A program made the translations under genes and the position numbers. The notes beneath the pieces are model-generated. The model was not told the origin of the DNA. It worked only from the letters and a program-made list of their open reading frames with translations, and ran no database searches. Below are positions 36,317 through 44,444 of a DNA stretch of 64,000 bases, piece by piece (the stretch's first letter is position 1; each line of letters begins with the position of its first letter). Source of the DNA: an uncultured Shewanella sp. (GTDB lineage Bacteria > Pseudomonadota > Gammaproteobacteria > Enterobacterales > Shewanellaceae); contig NZ_CANMUW010000012.1 of NCBI RefSeq assembly GCF_947501225.1, positions 62,001 through 126,000 of the forward strand, given 5' to 3'.

Positions 36317-36550
36317 TTATATTGCGCTAGGTCCTACAATTATATCAGGACCATGACTATCCCAATCAGGCCAATTATCTTGTAAATGAGAATGTTCAAA
36401 TGAAGCCCCATCTGATTCCAGCTCATCAGCCATTTTATTGATAAAGGAGGCTATTTCTCTAAGACACTTTGGACTTGCAGTGATTGTAACTTCTGACATT
36501 TCAATTAAGTCCGAATCATCTTCTGTCTTTTCATATCCGTAAATCTTCAC
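36317..36550 (-). CDS. Small unrecognised protein between repeat copies A and B
   Basis: 77 residues, acidic. The sequence includes EMSEVTITASPKCLREIASFINKMADELESDG and ends WPDWDSHGPDIIV-GPSAI (segments CLREIASFINKMADELE and WPDWDSHGPDIIV). The pattern of a helix with Leu-Arg-Glu-Ile followed by a short His/Asp/Trp-rich tail recalls a widespread family of small immunity-like proteins, but I cannot assign it. Flanked on both sides by structured repeats A and B. Isolated, with no operon partner visible. Confidence 0.55.
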   Translation of the reverse strand: MKIYGYEKTEDDSDLIEMSEVTITASPKCLREIASFINKMADELESDGASFEHSHLQDNWPDWDSHGPDIIVGPSAI

Positions 36551-36603
36551 AACTCTCTCCTACCAATTTAAAGGGCTACGACCGCTATATTTCCTTTATT
36601 CCA

Positions 36604-36825
36604 GAAGTAACTTTTGATTTGGCCTGATTAGGTATCTAACCAGGTCATTTTGAACATTGACCTGCAATGTTATCTATCACCTGCCGTGGGCTTAAGTGCA
36701 GATACTTCTGTGACACGGCACAAGTATATCCCTATAGCCTCGACGGCGGCATCCATGCCGCCAACGGTCACAGCCGCATCTACACCGGGTTATCAACCTC
36801 TTCGATTTGGCGTTGTTCTGTACTG
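36604..36825. repeat. Structured repeat element, copy B
   Basis: About 222 bp. Compared with copy A the paired bases change together: CAGGTC (36641) with GACCTG (36659) where A has CGGGTC with GACCCG; hairpin GGCGGCAT-CC-ATGCCGCC (36745-36762) where A has CGAAAACAT-CC-ATGTTTTCG. Outer stem GTGCAGATAC (36696) with GCATCTACAC (36776), and CTGTGAC (36708) with GTCACAG (36767). Core TATATCCCTATA preserved. Confidence 0.75.
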
Positions 36826-36868
36826 GAAAGACATAAGTAATTAAAGAGCTACGACCCCTTTATTCCAT

Positions 36869-37129
36869 TTAGTGCTTCATAAAGATATTCCACACCCACC
36901 CTAATAGATTAGGGATCACTTTAGGAAATAAGAATGCTAACAATGAAAACACTGACACCAAAATCAAAAAGCCTTTTCCGCCAACGGTAAAATCTAGCTG
37001 CAAAGCTAACAGGTTTTGACTAATTTTAAGACTCAGAAATAAACTGGTAGGTACAGAAAAGAAAAGAGAAGCAAAAACACTGATTAATCTATCGGAAAGT
37101 GGAGCCTGATCTTGTTTGGAGCGCCTCAT
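36869..37129 (-). CDS. Small two-helix membrane protein
   Basis: 86 residues. Two hydrophobic segments, about 16-38 (SVFASLFFSVPTSLFLSL) and 52-74 (GFLILVSVFSLLAFLFPKVI), with basic ends MRRSK and IFMKH. No family recognised. It is next to structured repeat B and shares with the preceding gene the flanking text AAAG-GCTACGACC and CTTTATTCCA (36567-36602 and 36840-36868). Coding status is only moderately certain. Confidence 0.5.
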   Translation of the reverse strand: MRRSKQDQAPLSDRLISVFASLFFSVPTSLFLSLKISQNLLALQLDFTVGGKGFLILVSVFSLLAFLFPKVIPNLLGWVWNIFMKH

Positions 37130-37319
37130 CCTTGAATACCTCTAACAGCTGCACAGTGTGCATGTTCACAGTATCTACATGAACTTAAGGTAGTTAGCGT
37201 TTTTTTACAAGGCTTAGACTTCCCTAACAGATATCAGAATACTCGACATACCCAGTAATCCACCAGATACGACGATTCCCCACTGGAAGGCGAATAATCT
37301 CCAGAGGTGATTGTGGTTA

Positions 37320-37600
37320 TAAGCGAGAGGTATGGATACCGAACTGGCAATTAAACAGGGACGTTGTTGATGAGGCCGTTCTTTGGCATCCATACCACCA
37401 CGGCATTTGTGAATCCATTCACATCAGGCGAGCAGTCCTCCTTGCCCTACTCTTTGCAATTAAGTGTGGAATGGAATTCCACGACGCCTACTCTTTTAAC
37501 GTGAGTAAGCGAAGCTTGATTAGGGGTTTACTCGGCTGACAAGCTGAAGAGTGATGCAATCACTCATCTCCAGTTGTTAGACGAAGTCTAATTATCAAGG
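37320..37600. repeat. Array of short perfect hairpins (array 1)
   Basis: Within the 505-bp gap 37130-37634, no gene is seen but at least five very short palindromes occur: GGTAT-GG-ATACC (37329-37340), TGTGAAT-CC-ATTCACA (37408-37423), GTGGAAT-GGA-ATTCCAC (37466-37482), GAGTGAT-GCA-ATCACTC (37549-37565) and TTAGAC-GAA-GTCTAA (37577-37591). The block CGAGCAGTCCTCCTTGCCC at 37431-37449 recurs exactly at 60446-60464 in array 2. The remaining part of the gap is AT-rich and otherwise featureless. Confidence 0.7.
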
Positions 37601-37634
37601 TCAGGCGTAGCCCGATAAAAAAACCGTTAAAAGG

Positions 37635-38780
37635 CTAAGAGCGATACTTAGCCCAAAGCTCCCTTTGCTTTGGCGTCAAAAAACTCCAGGCCAAAACCCG
37701 GGTAAGCTTGTTGCCCTGCGCCATATCTATGGTCTTCACCGTTACCGCCCCCGCCTTTTCCAGTGCACTGTAACAGGGCTGCAGGTTCTCTTTCTTCGAT
37801 ACCAGGCTGGTGAACCATAAACATTGAGTGGCAAAATCTCTGCTCTCGCGGATCATGTTAGCGAGAAACTGCTTCTCGCCGCCTTCGCACCAGAGTTCGG
37901 CCTTCTGACCGCCGAAGTTCAGCTCGGCCCCCTGCTTATCACCGCCAACAGCGGGAGCAGGCTCATGGCCCTTCGCCGCACGGTTTGCCGCCAGGTTCTT
38001 CACCTTGCGAAGGGTGCCCTCACTGGCCTCCTCAAGTGACCCGTGAAATGGCGGGTTACAGAGGGTGATATCGAATCTGTCATCAGGGCCGATAATGCCG
38101 TGAAACACCTTTTGCTGATCGGTTTGCAGCCGTGTCTGTAACTTGCCCTGCAGAGAAGGGTTAGCCTCGACAATCCGGTTAACGTTCTCTATCGACAGGG
38201 GATCCACATCACTGGCGACAAACCGCCAGCCATAGGCTTGAATGCCGAGTATCGGGTAGATGCCATTGGCGCCGGTTCCAATATCCAGCGCGTTAATTTT
38301 CAATCTTTTCTGTGACTTAGGCTTTACAGTTGCAGTCTGTGGGACATTTTGTCCCGCCTCAACTCCGGCCAACAGATCGGCAATATAGTGAAGGTAGTCG
38401 ACCCGTCCCGGGATAGGGGGGCAGAGAAAGCCTGTGGGTATATCCCAATACTCGATCCCGTAGTGAAGTTGTAACAGGGCCAGGTTCAGCGCCTTAACGG
38501 CCAGAGGGTCGGCGAAGTCTATCGAAAGATTACCATAGGGGTTAGGCCTGACATAGGGCTTTAACGCCGGGCTCGCCTCGATCAACTTATCAAAGTCGTA
38601 ACCATCCCTGTGCAGGTTTCGCTCATGGAGACCTTTCTTTACGGTCGTCGTTTCGGACTTGGCTCTTGTCTGGGGATTATTTTCGAACTTAGCCTGCCGC
38701 TTGCCTGCCGGTTTGTTACGTCTGCTCTGTTTCCGGTTGTTCTGTTTTGGCGTGAGCTTTTTTTGCGTGAGCTTGGTCAT
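37635..38780 (-). CDS. rlmF: 23S rRNA (adenine(1618)-N6)-methyltransferase RlmF
   Basis: 381-residue SAM-dependent methyltransferase that modifies A1618 of 23S rRNA. N-terminal Lys/Arg/Gln-rich extension (residues 1-50) typical of the protein. The SAM-binding site is ALDIGTGANGIYPILG, WRFVASDVDPLSIENV follows, and the catalytic motif is DITLCNPPFHGS (NPPF). C-terminal segments GGQKAELWCEGGE and LWFTSLVSKKENL are diagnostic of RlmF. ATG 38780. A single-gene unit convergent to nothing on its left but facing the hairpin array. Confidence 0.93.
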   Translation of the reverse strand: MTKLTQKKLTPKQNNRKQSRRNKPAGKRQAKFENNPQTRAKSETTTVKKGLHERNLHRDGYDFDKLIEASPALKPYVRPNPYGNLSIDFADPLAVKALNLALLQLHYGIEYWDIPTGFLCPPIPGRVDYLHYIADLLAGVEAGQNVPQTATVKPKSQKRLKINALDIGTGANGIYPILGIQAYGWRFVASDVDPLSIENVNRIVEANPSLQGKLQTRLQTDQQKVFHGIIGPDDRFDITLCNPPFHGSLEEASEGTLRKVKNLAANRAAKGHEPAPAVGGDKQGAELNFGGQKAELWCEGGEKQFLANMIRESRDFATQCLWFTSLVSKKENLQPCYSALEKAGAVTVKTIDMAQGNKLTRVLAWSFLTPKQRELWAKYRS

Positions 38781-38839
38781 ATGCGATCTTATGCCATCAG
38801 CCGAGACACTAATGGCAGTAGTAGAGGAGGGAAATAAAA

Positions 38840-39253
38840 CTAATCGTACAGGTACTTGGTAAAGAGTAGGTTAACGATAATGGCCTTGCCGGTTTCCTGC
38901 TCGATGAGGCGATTGACAGTGTCATAGCACTCACGTCTTATCTCCTCCCTTCCGGTCAGTGATTTAACCTTATCTGCGGTCTGACTCCCCATGATCTCCA
39001 GTATGGCGGCGCGCAGCAGGGGATCATGATGCTCCAGGGCGATCAGATCTTCGGGATCTTTGACCATCAACTCGATACCGATACGGACAAACCCCAGCTT
39101 CTTACCGGTAGAGATATAGTTGGTAATGAGATCGGGTTCGAAGCCATAATAGGCAAAGTTATCTACAATCTCTTCATCTTCGGCGTAAGCACCAAAGCTG
39201 AAAATTGTCGCGACTAAAATAAGCAGTAGCGATGCAAATTTTTGAATTTTCAA
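38840..39253 (-). CDS. FliL-like protein
   Basis: 137 residues: N-terminal signal peptide or anchor (MKIQKFASLLLILVATIFSFGAYA), then YYGFEPDLITNYISTGKKLGFVRIGIELMVKDPEDL (parts GFEPDLITNYIST and LGFVRIGIELMVKDPEDL) and HHDPLLRAAILEIMGSQTADKVKSLTGREEIRRE. The 'HHDPLLRAAILEIM' and 'LTGREEIRRE' motifs match FliL-like proteins encoded next to ubiC in gammaproteobacteria. Those proteins are not proven flagellar; the true FliL is elsewhere. Divergent from ubiC with 108 bp between. Confidence 0.85.
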   Translation of the reverse strand: MKIQKFASLLLILVATIFSFGAYAEDEEIVDNFAYYGFEPDLITNYISTGKKLGFVRIGIELMVKDPEDLIALEHHDPLLRAAILEIMGSQTADKVKSLTGREEIRRECYDTVNRLIEQETGKAIIVNLLFTKYLYD

Positions 39254-39361
39254 GAATGACTCCTACTCTTATGTAACAAATGCCTGCTAATCTTTCTGGC
39301 TATCATTTTCCAGCGTGCTAGACTGCACCAGTTTGCCGGCCAGTATTGTACCGAGAATTAA

Positions 39362-39928
39362 ATGAGTGTGACTAGGTTAAGCTTCCCCTATGGTGAATCA
39401 ATTCAGTGGTTTTCACCAGAAAAAATCATCGATCTCCCCAAATCACCCTTAACCGATTGGTTACTCTCACCTGAGAGTTTAACTCAAAAATTGCGCGCTT
39501 ACTGTGATGAATTTGAAGTAAAGGTACTTGGCGAGGGAACATTAGTCCCGTTCGATAACGAATTTCCGGATCAGAATAAGGTTTGGGTCCGCGAAGTCCT
39601 GCTCTGCCTCGATGGAACCCCCTGGATTTTCGCCCGCACCTTAATTCCGGGAAGCCTGCTTGATAAGAAAAAAAGCGAGCTGTTAAACCTGGGGACCCGT
39701 CCGTTGGGTGAGCTGCTCTATACCAACAATGAGTTTACTCCGGGTAAGATAGAGATAGGGCACTTCACCCCCTGTCAGAAATTGGCAGGTCTTACCGAGT
39801 CACTACACCAGCCTCTGACCCGGGAGCTGTGGGGGCGTCGGCGCTACTTCTCATATCAGGGTGAGCAGCTTATCGTAGGAGAAACTTTCCTTCCCGCAGC
39901 ACGTCAGGCGATCGAAAGACTTACATAG
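39362..39928 (+). CDS. ubiC: Chorismate lyase UbiC
   Basis: 188 residues. Converts chorismate to 4-hydroxybenzoate plus pyruvate, the first committed step of ubiquinone synthesis. Visible family segments: LTDWLLSPESLTQKLR, VWVREVLLCLDGTPWIFARTLIP (parts VWVREVLLCLDG and WIFARTLIP, including the substrate-binding Arg) and RPLGELLY, REDLWGRRR-like text (here RELWGRRRYF), and VGETFLPA near the end, where Glu is catalytic. In many relatives ubiA follows; here a metalloprotease gene converges instead. Confidence 0.93.
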   Translation: MSVTRLSFPYGESIQWFSPEKIIDLPKSPLTDWLLSPESLTQKLRAYCDEFEVKVLGEGTLVPFDNEFPDQNKVWVREVLLCLDGTPWIFARTLIPGSLLDKKKSELLNLGTRPLGELLYTNNEFTPGKIEIGHFTPCQKLAGLTESLHQPLTRELWGRRRYFSYQGEQLIVGETFLPAARQAIERLT

Positions 39929-39965
39929 TGTTCCGGATAGCCAAATTAACGATACAACGAATATT

Positions 39966-39996
39966 GAAAACGCCCGAGAGGGCGTTTTCTGCTTTT
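39966..39996. terminator. Bidirectional terminator between ubiC and M6 protease
   Basis: GAAAACGCCC (39966-39975), loop GAGA, GGGCGTTTTC (39980-39989). T-rich sequence follows on both strands, so it can end ubiC and the convergent protease transcript. Confidence 0.9.
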
Positions 39997-40013
39997 ATCG
40001 GTAACTCTAACCG

Positions 40014-42893
40014 CTAAGCGAAGCGCCTTCTGAAGGCTAACATCGAAACCAGTGCCAGACTCAACCAGCCAAGGCTTCCGCCACCTGAGTCCGAGCCTGT
40101 CGATGGGGTCACAGGCGGAGCCACTGTTGCGGTCACAGTGATCACGCTGGAGAAGGTGCTCACATTACCGGCCTCGTCTGTCACCGTAAGCGAAATTGTA
40201 TAGCTGCCTCCTGCGGCGTAGGTATGGCTTGGCGACATCTCGTTACTTGTCTGCCCATCACCGAAACTCCACAGATAACTGAGAGCGCCTACCCCCGCAC
40301 TCGAGGTATTATTCAGCGTGACGCGGAGAGCATCGGTCGTATAACTGAAACCCGCGGCAGGAGGCACCTGCACATTAATCAGTAATGTGTCGCTGGCCGT
40401 TGCGCCTGCGCTATCGGTAACGACCAGAGAGACTGTATAGTCGTTCGACTCACTATAGGTGTAGCTGGGGTTGGCCGCCGTGCTGCTTGTCCCTGTGACA
40501 CCAAAGTCCCAGGCATAGCTGTAGCCCCCCTCACCTCCGCTCACCGCAGAACTAAAGCTTACACTGCCCGCCGCCTGTTGAGCGGAAATGGTGACACTGA
40601 GTGCTTCAGGCTCAGGAGATACACCCTCGGCATATTTCAACCGTACGGTGGCTGTACTCGAGTCGTTGCTCTGGGCTACGACCTCCATGGTCAACCCCAG
40701 CTCAGGCAGGATAATGCCAGCCTGAGGCTTTGTCGGTGCGCTGTAATCTAAGCTGTCATCGAACAAGGACACGGATGTCAGGTGCTCATCACCAAAGTAG
40801 CTCGACTGATTAAACATGCTGAATGCAGCGTCACGGATCTGAACATCGCTGCCGTGATTCCCGATAAGGTTCTGATCGGCATCGACAACACCGATTAACC
40901 CCACACCCGGGTGTTCACTGGAGTTGTTATCTGAATAGCTGAAGTTCTCCAGCCAGAGCAGGACGCCGGGATCATAGGAGTGACTGAGTAATCCCACATC
41001 CACACCGTTATGACTGCGTAGCTGAATGATATAACGACGCTTTTCACCCGGGCGCTCGTCGTCGATTCTGGAGAAACCGGCTAAATTCATGGTGGCAGGT
41101 GTTTCGGCATCATCAAGATAAACCTGTGAGCCTGCCGCGGTGATAACCAGGTTATCGATAGCGATACCATAATCTCCAACCGCCTGATCGGTACGGTAGA
41201 TGATACTTATCTGGGTATTGGCACGACCGGCATAGGCACTGAGATCATACTCGAGCTCGACCCAATTATCGGCTCCCTCGGCACCCGCAATATCCGCAGA
41301 ACTGCCCGTTATGATGTTTCTGGCCCCATTTATGGTATTGCTCGCCTTGGTGTGATTGCCGGCGATGACCACGCCATCGACCATAACCTGAGCGTAGTCA
41401 TAATCGACCTCAATGTTCCAGTGCGCCTTCATCTTCAATGTAAGGGGGCTGATGCTGGGAAGATCGAGTTCGAATGAGGCGGCATTATTGATAAGATGTC
41501 CCTGACCCGAGTAGTACTGATAACTTCCTCCATAGGGCTGCTTAAACGGAATATCAGCAGCAGGCAGCGGGATCGATATCTGATTTATCTGAGTATGATT
41601 CACCGCCTCATTCAGCTGAACATCCACACCATCGGCGGGAATATTTTCCAGTAATATCTCCTGCTCCGTTATCCACCTTCCCTTATACCTATCCTGCAGA
41701 TAGGAGCGGGCATAGGGGCTAAAACCAGTAGGTTCGGTTCCTGCGGGCAAGCCGGTCCAGCTACCTCCCGACATCACCGACCAGGAACCCACCGGGGAAC
41801 CGTCGCCGGTATTGGTGGTGTCATATTCATCGGGAAGACCCAGATCATGACCAAACTCATGCACAACCACACCAGCTGCTGCGTCTATGGGCTGCACGGT
41901 ATAGCCGAATACTTTCTTACCGGTTCCCGGAATGGTGTAACCAGGGTTCCCACCCGTATAGACGAAGAAGCGGTGAGACCAGATAGCATCGGCACCGAGT
42001 ACGCCTCCCCCGGCTTCTTCGCCGACACTGGAGTGAAACAGCATCACATGATCGATATCGCCGTCGGGCTCATCGAAATTGCCATCGCCGTCTATATCGA
42101 AGGGATCTTCGACGTCATAACTGGCCAACTCGGCGGCTGACATGCCCGCCACAGCTTTGGTCACCGCCTCCTTGACCAGCTCAGGTACCGCCCTGTCGTC
42201 CCCGTTGTTATCGGCATCGTTACCGCCATAGAATGAGGCATTATTTTCCGCCGTCACCCAACCTTTGACGTCTCCGGTAAAAAAGAAACTGCCACCGGAA
42301 ACCGACTGATAATATTGATACCCGGTCATTAGGTTTTGCCCCCGGGGACCGGTAAAGCCTGAAGTCGAAAACATCAGATCCCGATAGTGAGAGGTCGGAT
42401 AATCGGGATAAAACATCGGGGTGTCGCTGGCTGTGAGTCGATTGTCATCGAAGGGAAGATCGGGAAAATCGATCAATACTCCCAGCACCTTAACTGTCTT
42501 GGTAATATCGGCATCGGCAAAGGCTACAACGCTTCTCTGCAGCTGATTTTTCTCCGCCTTCAGATTAGCGTTTGCTCTCAGCCTTAACTTTTCAAACTGC
42601 GCTTCAATCAGCCCCCCCTTACTCTGAAAACTTGTGGCACGGCGGGTAAAGGCATCGACGGCGGCGCGCTTTTCGCTCTCGGAGGCTTCATCCGACACCT
42701 CACCCCGCTTGATCAACCAGTACAGGATCTGCTCCCTGTTGATGACTCCGGCATCTGCAAGTGTCCCGGAGAGGTTATTGGTAACCGAAACTCCCTCTTG
42801 AGCGGCCACAGGAAGCGCTAGGACACCATTGATTGCAACAAGCAGGGATAACCCGAGCATAGAAAGCAGATTAATACCAATTTTTCTCTTCAT
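40014..42893 (-). CDS. Secreted M6-family metalloprotease with PKD repeats and GlyGly-CTERM-like tail
   Basis: 959 residues. Signal peptide (MKRKIGINLLSMLGLSLLVAING), then a catalytic domain with VVHEFGHDLGLPDEYD (HExxH at His345) and the downstream GSWSVMSGGSW Met-turn, as in immune inhibitor A-type M6 proteases. After a lectin-like or jelly-roll segment come two PKD domains (DFG...YTY...DYTVSLVVTD and SFGDG...HTY...SYTISLTVTD, roughly 765-845 and 850-930). The end, SGGGSLGWLSLALVSMLAFRRRFA, is a Gly-Gly-containing transmembrane and basic tail (split SGGGSLGWLSLALV and SMLAFRRRFA) as in GlyGly-CTERM substrates of rhombosortase. ATG 42893 is chosen over 42929; a lipoprotein gene lies 15 bp upstream. 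Confidence 0.92.
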   Translation of the reverse strand: MKRKIGINLLSMLGLSLLVAINGVLALPVAAQEGVSVTNNLSGTLADAGVINREQILYWLIKRGEVSDEASESEKRAAVDAFTRRATSFQSKGGLIEAQFEKLRLRANANLKAEKNQLQRSVVAFADADITKTVKVLGVLIDFPDLPFDDNRLTASDTPMFYPDYPTSHYRDLMFSTSGFTGPRGQNLMTGYQYYQSVSGGSFFFTGDVKGWVTAENNASFYGGNDADNNGDDRAVPELVKEAVTKAVAGMSAAELASYDVEDPFDIDGDGNFDEPDGDIDHVMLFHSSVGEEAGGGVLGADAIWSHRFFVYTGGNPGYTIPGTGKKVFGYTVQPIDAAAGVVVHEFGHDLGLPDEYDTTNTGDGSPVGSWSVMSGGSWTGLPAGTEPTGFSPYARSYLQDRYKGRWITEQEILLENIPADGVDVQLNEAVNHTQINQISIPLPAADIPFKQPYGGSYQYYSGQGHLINNAASFELDLPSISPLTLKMKAHWNIEVDYDYAQVMVDGVVIAGNHTKASNTINGARNIITGSSADIAGAEGADNWVELEYDLSAYAGRANTQISIIYRTDQAVGDYGIAIDNLVITAAGSQVYLDDAETPATMNLAGFSRIDDERPGEKRRYIIQLRSHNGVDVGLLSHSYDPGVLLWLENFSYSDNNSSEHPGVGLIGVVDADQNLIGNHGSDVQIRDAAFSMFNQSSYFGDEHLTSVSLFDDSLDYSAPTKPQAGIILPELGLTMEVVAQSNDSSTATVRLKYAEGVSPEPEALSVTISAQQAAGSVSFSSAVSGGEGGYSYAWDFGVTGTSSTAANPSYTYSESNDYTVSLVVTDSAGATASDTLLINVQVPPAAGFSYTTDALRVTLNNTSSAGVGALSYLWSFGDGQTSNEMSPSHTYAAGGSYTISLTVTDEAGNVSTFSSVITVTATVAPPVTPSTGSDSGGGSLGWLSLALVSMLAFRRRFA

Positions 42894-42907
42894 CTGAACA
42901 CCTATCT

Positions 42908-43231
42908 TCACAATCTTATCTTCGGGCAACTTCCGAAGGCCTGCTGTCGTTTATTGATATATTCGGCAACGATCCTGTTTGTCTCATCAAGGCTCATCTC
43001 CTCTTTTAGCAGCCCCCTTTCCAACAAACTTTGTTTAAGTTTAGTCCTATCCTTGATGGGTGGCATGCTGCCACAGGTGGATATCTGTTTCAGGTTGTTA
43101 TGAGGCGACCCGGAAAGCGTCGCCTCAGAGCCAGAACCAAGATCGCCGGCTCCAGAAGAGCAAGCCGTAAGCAGGCCTGACAGGAGGATTGCTGAAATGA
43201 GAGCGATACACAAAGATAGGAGGAGTTTCAT
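42908..43231 (-). CDS. Small lipoprotein ahead of M6 protease
   Basis: 107-residue predicted lipoprotein: signal peptide with lipobox LLTAC (Cys24), mature part SSGAGDLGSGSEATLSGSP, then a short helical segment with two cysteines (ISTCGSMPP and AFGSCPKIRL). Not a recognised family. It ends 14 bp before the protease start, so the two are likely co-transcribed. It might be an accessory or inhibitor of the protease; that is inference from position only. Confidence 0.7.
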   Translation of the reverse strand: MKLLLSLCIALISAILLSGLLTACSSGAGDLGSGSEATLSGSPHNNLKQISTCGSMPPIKDRTKLKQSLLERGLLKEEMSLDETNRIVAEYINKRQQAFGSCPKIRL

Positions 43232-43708
43232 GGCACACCTAATAACATAAACTCACAAAACAGTAACAGCCCGGAAGAGTGTTTTACAGTGAATTGTCGA
43301 TATTTATCCCGCCTTTACCTTATTTTGCATTTAAAAAAGCCAAAATTGTTAGTTTTATCACCTATACCGCACGGCAAACCGCTGTTCCGGAAATACAAAA
43401 CTGACACTCTCACCTCACGGTCGACTCAACCATGATTCATATATCAGCAACAACACAGATGCCGATCAGCTGAAGTTAGTGCAGCGTAGCCCCTCACCGG
43501 TAAGCGGATCATAATTCTCCCTGATTGGCGATTGCTGCAGGATCCCCTCCCCCTGTTCAACCACTCGTGTAGCAAGGGGAGAGAAGAAATTGTAAGTTTT
43601 AAGAGCGGAGAAAGGTGCGAGCAGGTGATAAAAAGAGAAAGAGTAGCAAGCAACACAAATACCACAGCTTTCCATCCATGGGCTGTGGCATAAGTGTTCC
43701 AGACACAA

Positions 43709-43742
43709 AAAAGCCTCAGTGAAGGATATCGGCTGAGGCTTT
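43709..43742 (-). terminator. Terminator after marC, part of a repeated module
   Basis: Stem AAAGCCTCAG and CTGAGGCTTT (43710-43742) with a 13-base loop containing GATATC; six T follow on the minus strand. The same hairpin type with GATATCGGCT lies at about 24755-24783. Confidence 0.8.
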
Positions 43743-43795
43743 GTTCTTACTTACGGCTTATGACTTACAGCTTACAACTATCTGTTTATTATACA

Positions 43796-43818
43796 TTCGC
43801 GGCTATAGCCGCTCCTAC
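43796..43818. repeat. REP-like palindrome (copy 2)
   Basis: TTCGCGGCTATAGCCGCTCC followed by TAC. Differs from the other copies by T for A in the loop (CTATAG in place of CTAAAG), which leaves the stem intact. Confidence 0.85.
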
Positions 43819-43838
43819 AGTCTAGCTCATGGCTCATC

Positions 43839-44444
43839 TTACTGAACGACCTGGCCTATGTGGGACATATAATCGGCAATGCCATCCAGGAACATCTGCA
43901 CCGAGATCATCACCAGAACCATACCCATCAAACGCTCGACCGCGGTAAGGCCCTTTTCTCCGAGCACTTTAGTGAATAACTTATAGAAGAGCAGAATGAC
44001 GGCGCTCGCCGCCCACGCTGCCAGCAGGGCCATGGTCCAGTCCAACATACGGGAGCTGTCGGTGTGGGCCAACAGAATCAACGCGGCCAATACCGAAGGC
44101 CCCGCCATCAATGGGATAGCCATGGGCACGATAAAGGGCTCCTCACCCGCTGCCAGGCCTACGACACCACCGGGCTGGGGAAAGATCATCCTGATAGCGA
44201 TAAGGAACAAAATAATCCCCCCGGCAATACTCACCGACTCAGACTTTAAGTTGAGGAAATTCAGAATAGCTTCACCGGCAAACAGGAACAACAGCATGAT
44301 GACCAGTGCAAATATCAGCTCTCTGATAAGCACCCGGCGACGTTTCTTAGGCTCAATATGGCGCAATATCGAGGCGAAAATGGGTAAGTTACCCAGGGGA
44401 TCCATGATAAGAAACAGCATAACTGCGGCGGAGAAGGTATCCAT
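43839..44444 (-). CDS. MarC family membrane protein
   Basis: 201-residue polytopic inner-membrane protein. N-terminal LFLIMDPLGNLPIFASIL with the D-P-x-G-N-x-P motif is typical of the MarC/YhgN family, and FIVPMAIPLMAGPSVLAALILLAHTD carries the second family signature (P-L-x-x-G-P). About six helices. Function of the family is uncertain; despite its name MarC is not needed for multiple-antibiotic resistance. Upstream (44469-44480) the 12-mer TATATCCCTATA also found in structured repeats occurs. Confidence 0.92.
   Translation of the reverse strand: MDTFSAAVMLFLIMDPLGNLPIFASILRHIEPKKRRRVLIRELIFALVIMLLFLFAGEAILNFLNLKSESVSIAGGIILFLIAIRMIFPQPGGVVGLAAGEEPFIVPMAIPLMAGPSVLAALILLAHTDSSRMLDWTMALLAAWAASAVILLFYKLFTKVLGEKGLTAVERLMGMVLVMISVQMFLDGIADYMSHIGQVVQ

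Larger units (their letters stand above)
43232..43838. other. Intergenic region with repeats between lipoprotein and marC
   Basis: About 600 bp with no convincing gene. The left part must hold the promoter of the lipoprotein-protease operon. A CCATGGGCTGTGGCATAAG-type block (near 43676-43700) matches text near 24985-25010. The terminator-like hairpin at 43709, a run of CTTACGGCTTATGACTTACAG-like text (43750-43770) and a REP copy at 43796 follow in the same order as at 24755-24861. Confidence 0.6.

Noticed and set aside
36050..37140. Integron cassette array with attC sites
   Set aside because: Repeats flank small genes, but no GTTRRRY/RYYYAAC core pair, no integrase, and the genes are not oriented as cassettes.
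43444..43708. Two overlapping minus-strand open frames of 73 and 80 codons
   Set aside because: They overlap in different frames, have no ribosome site, no family, and cover repeat sequence.
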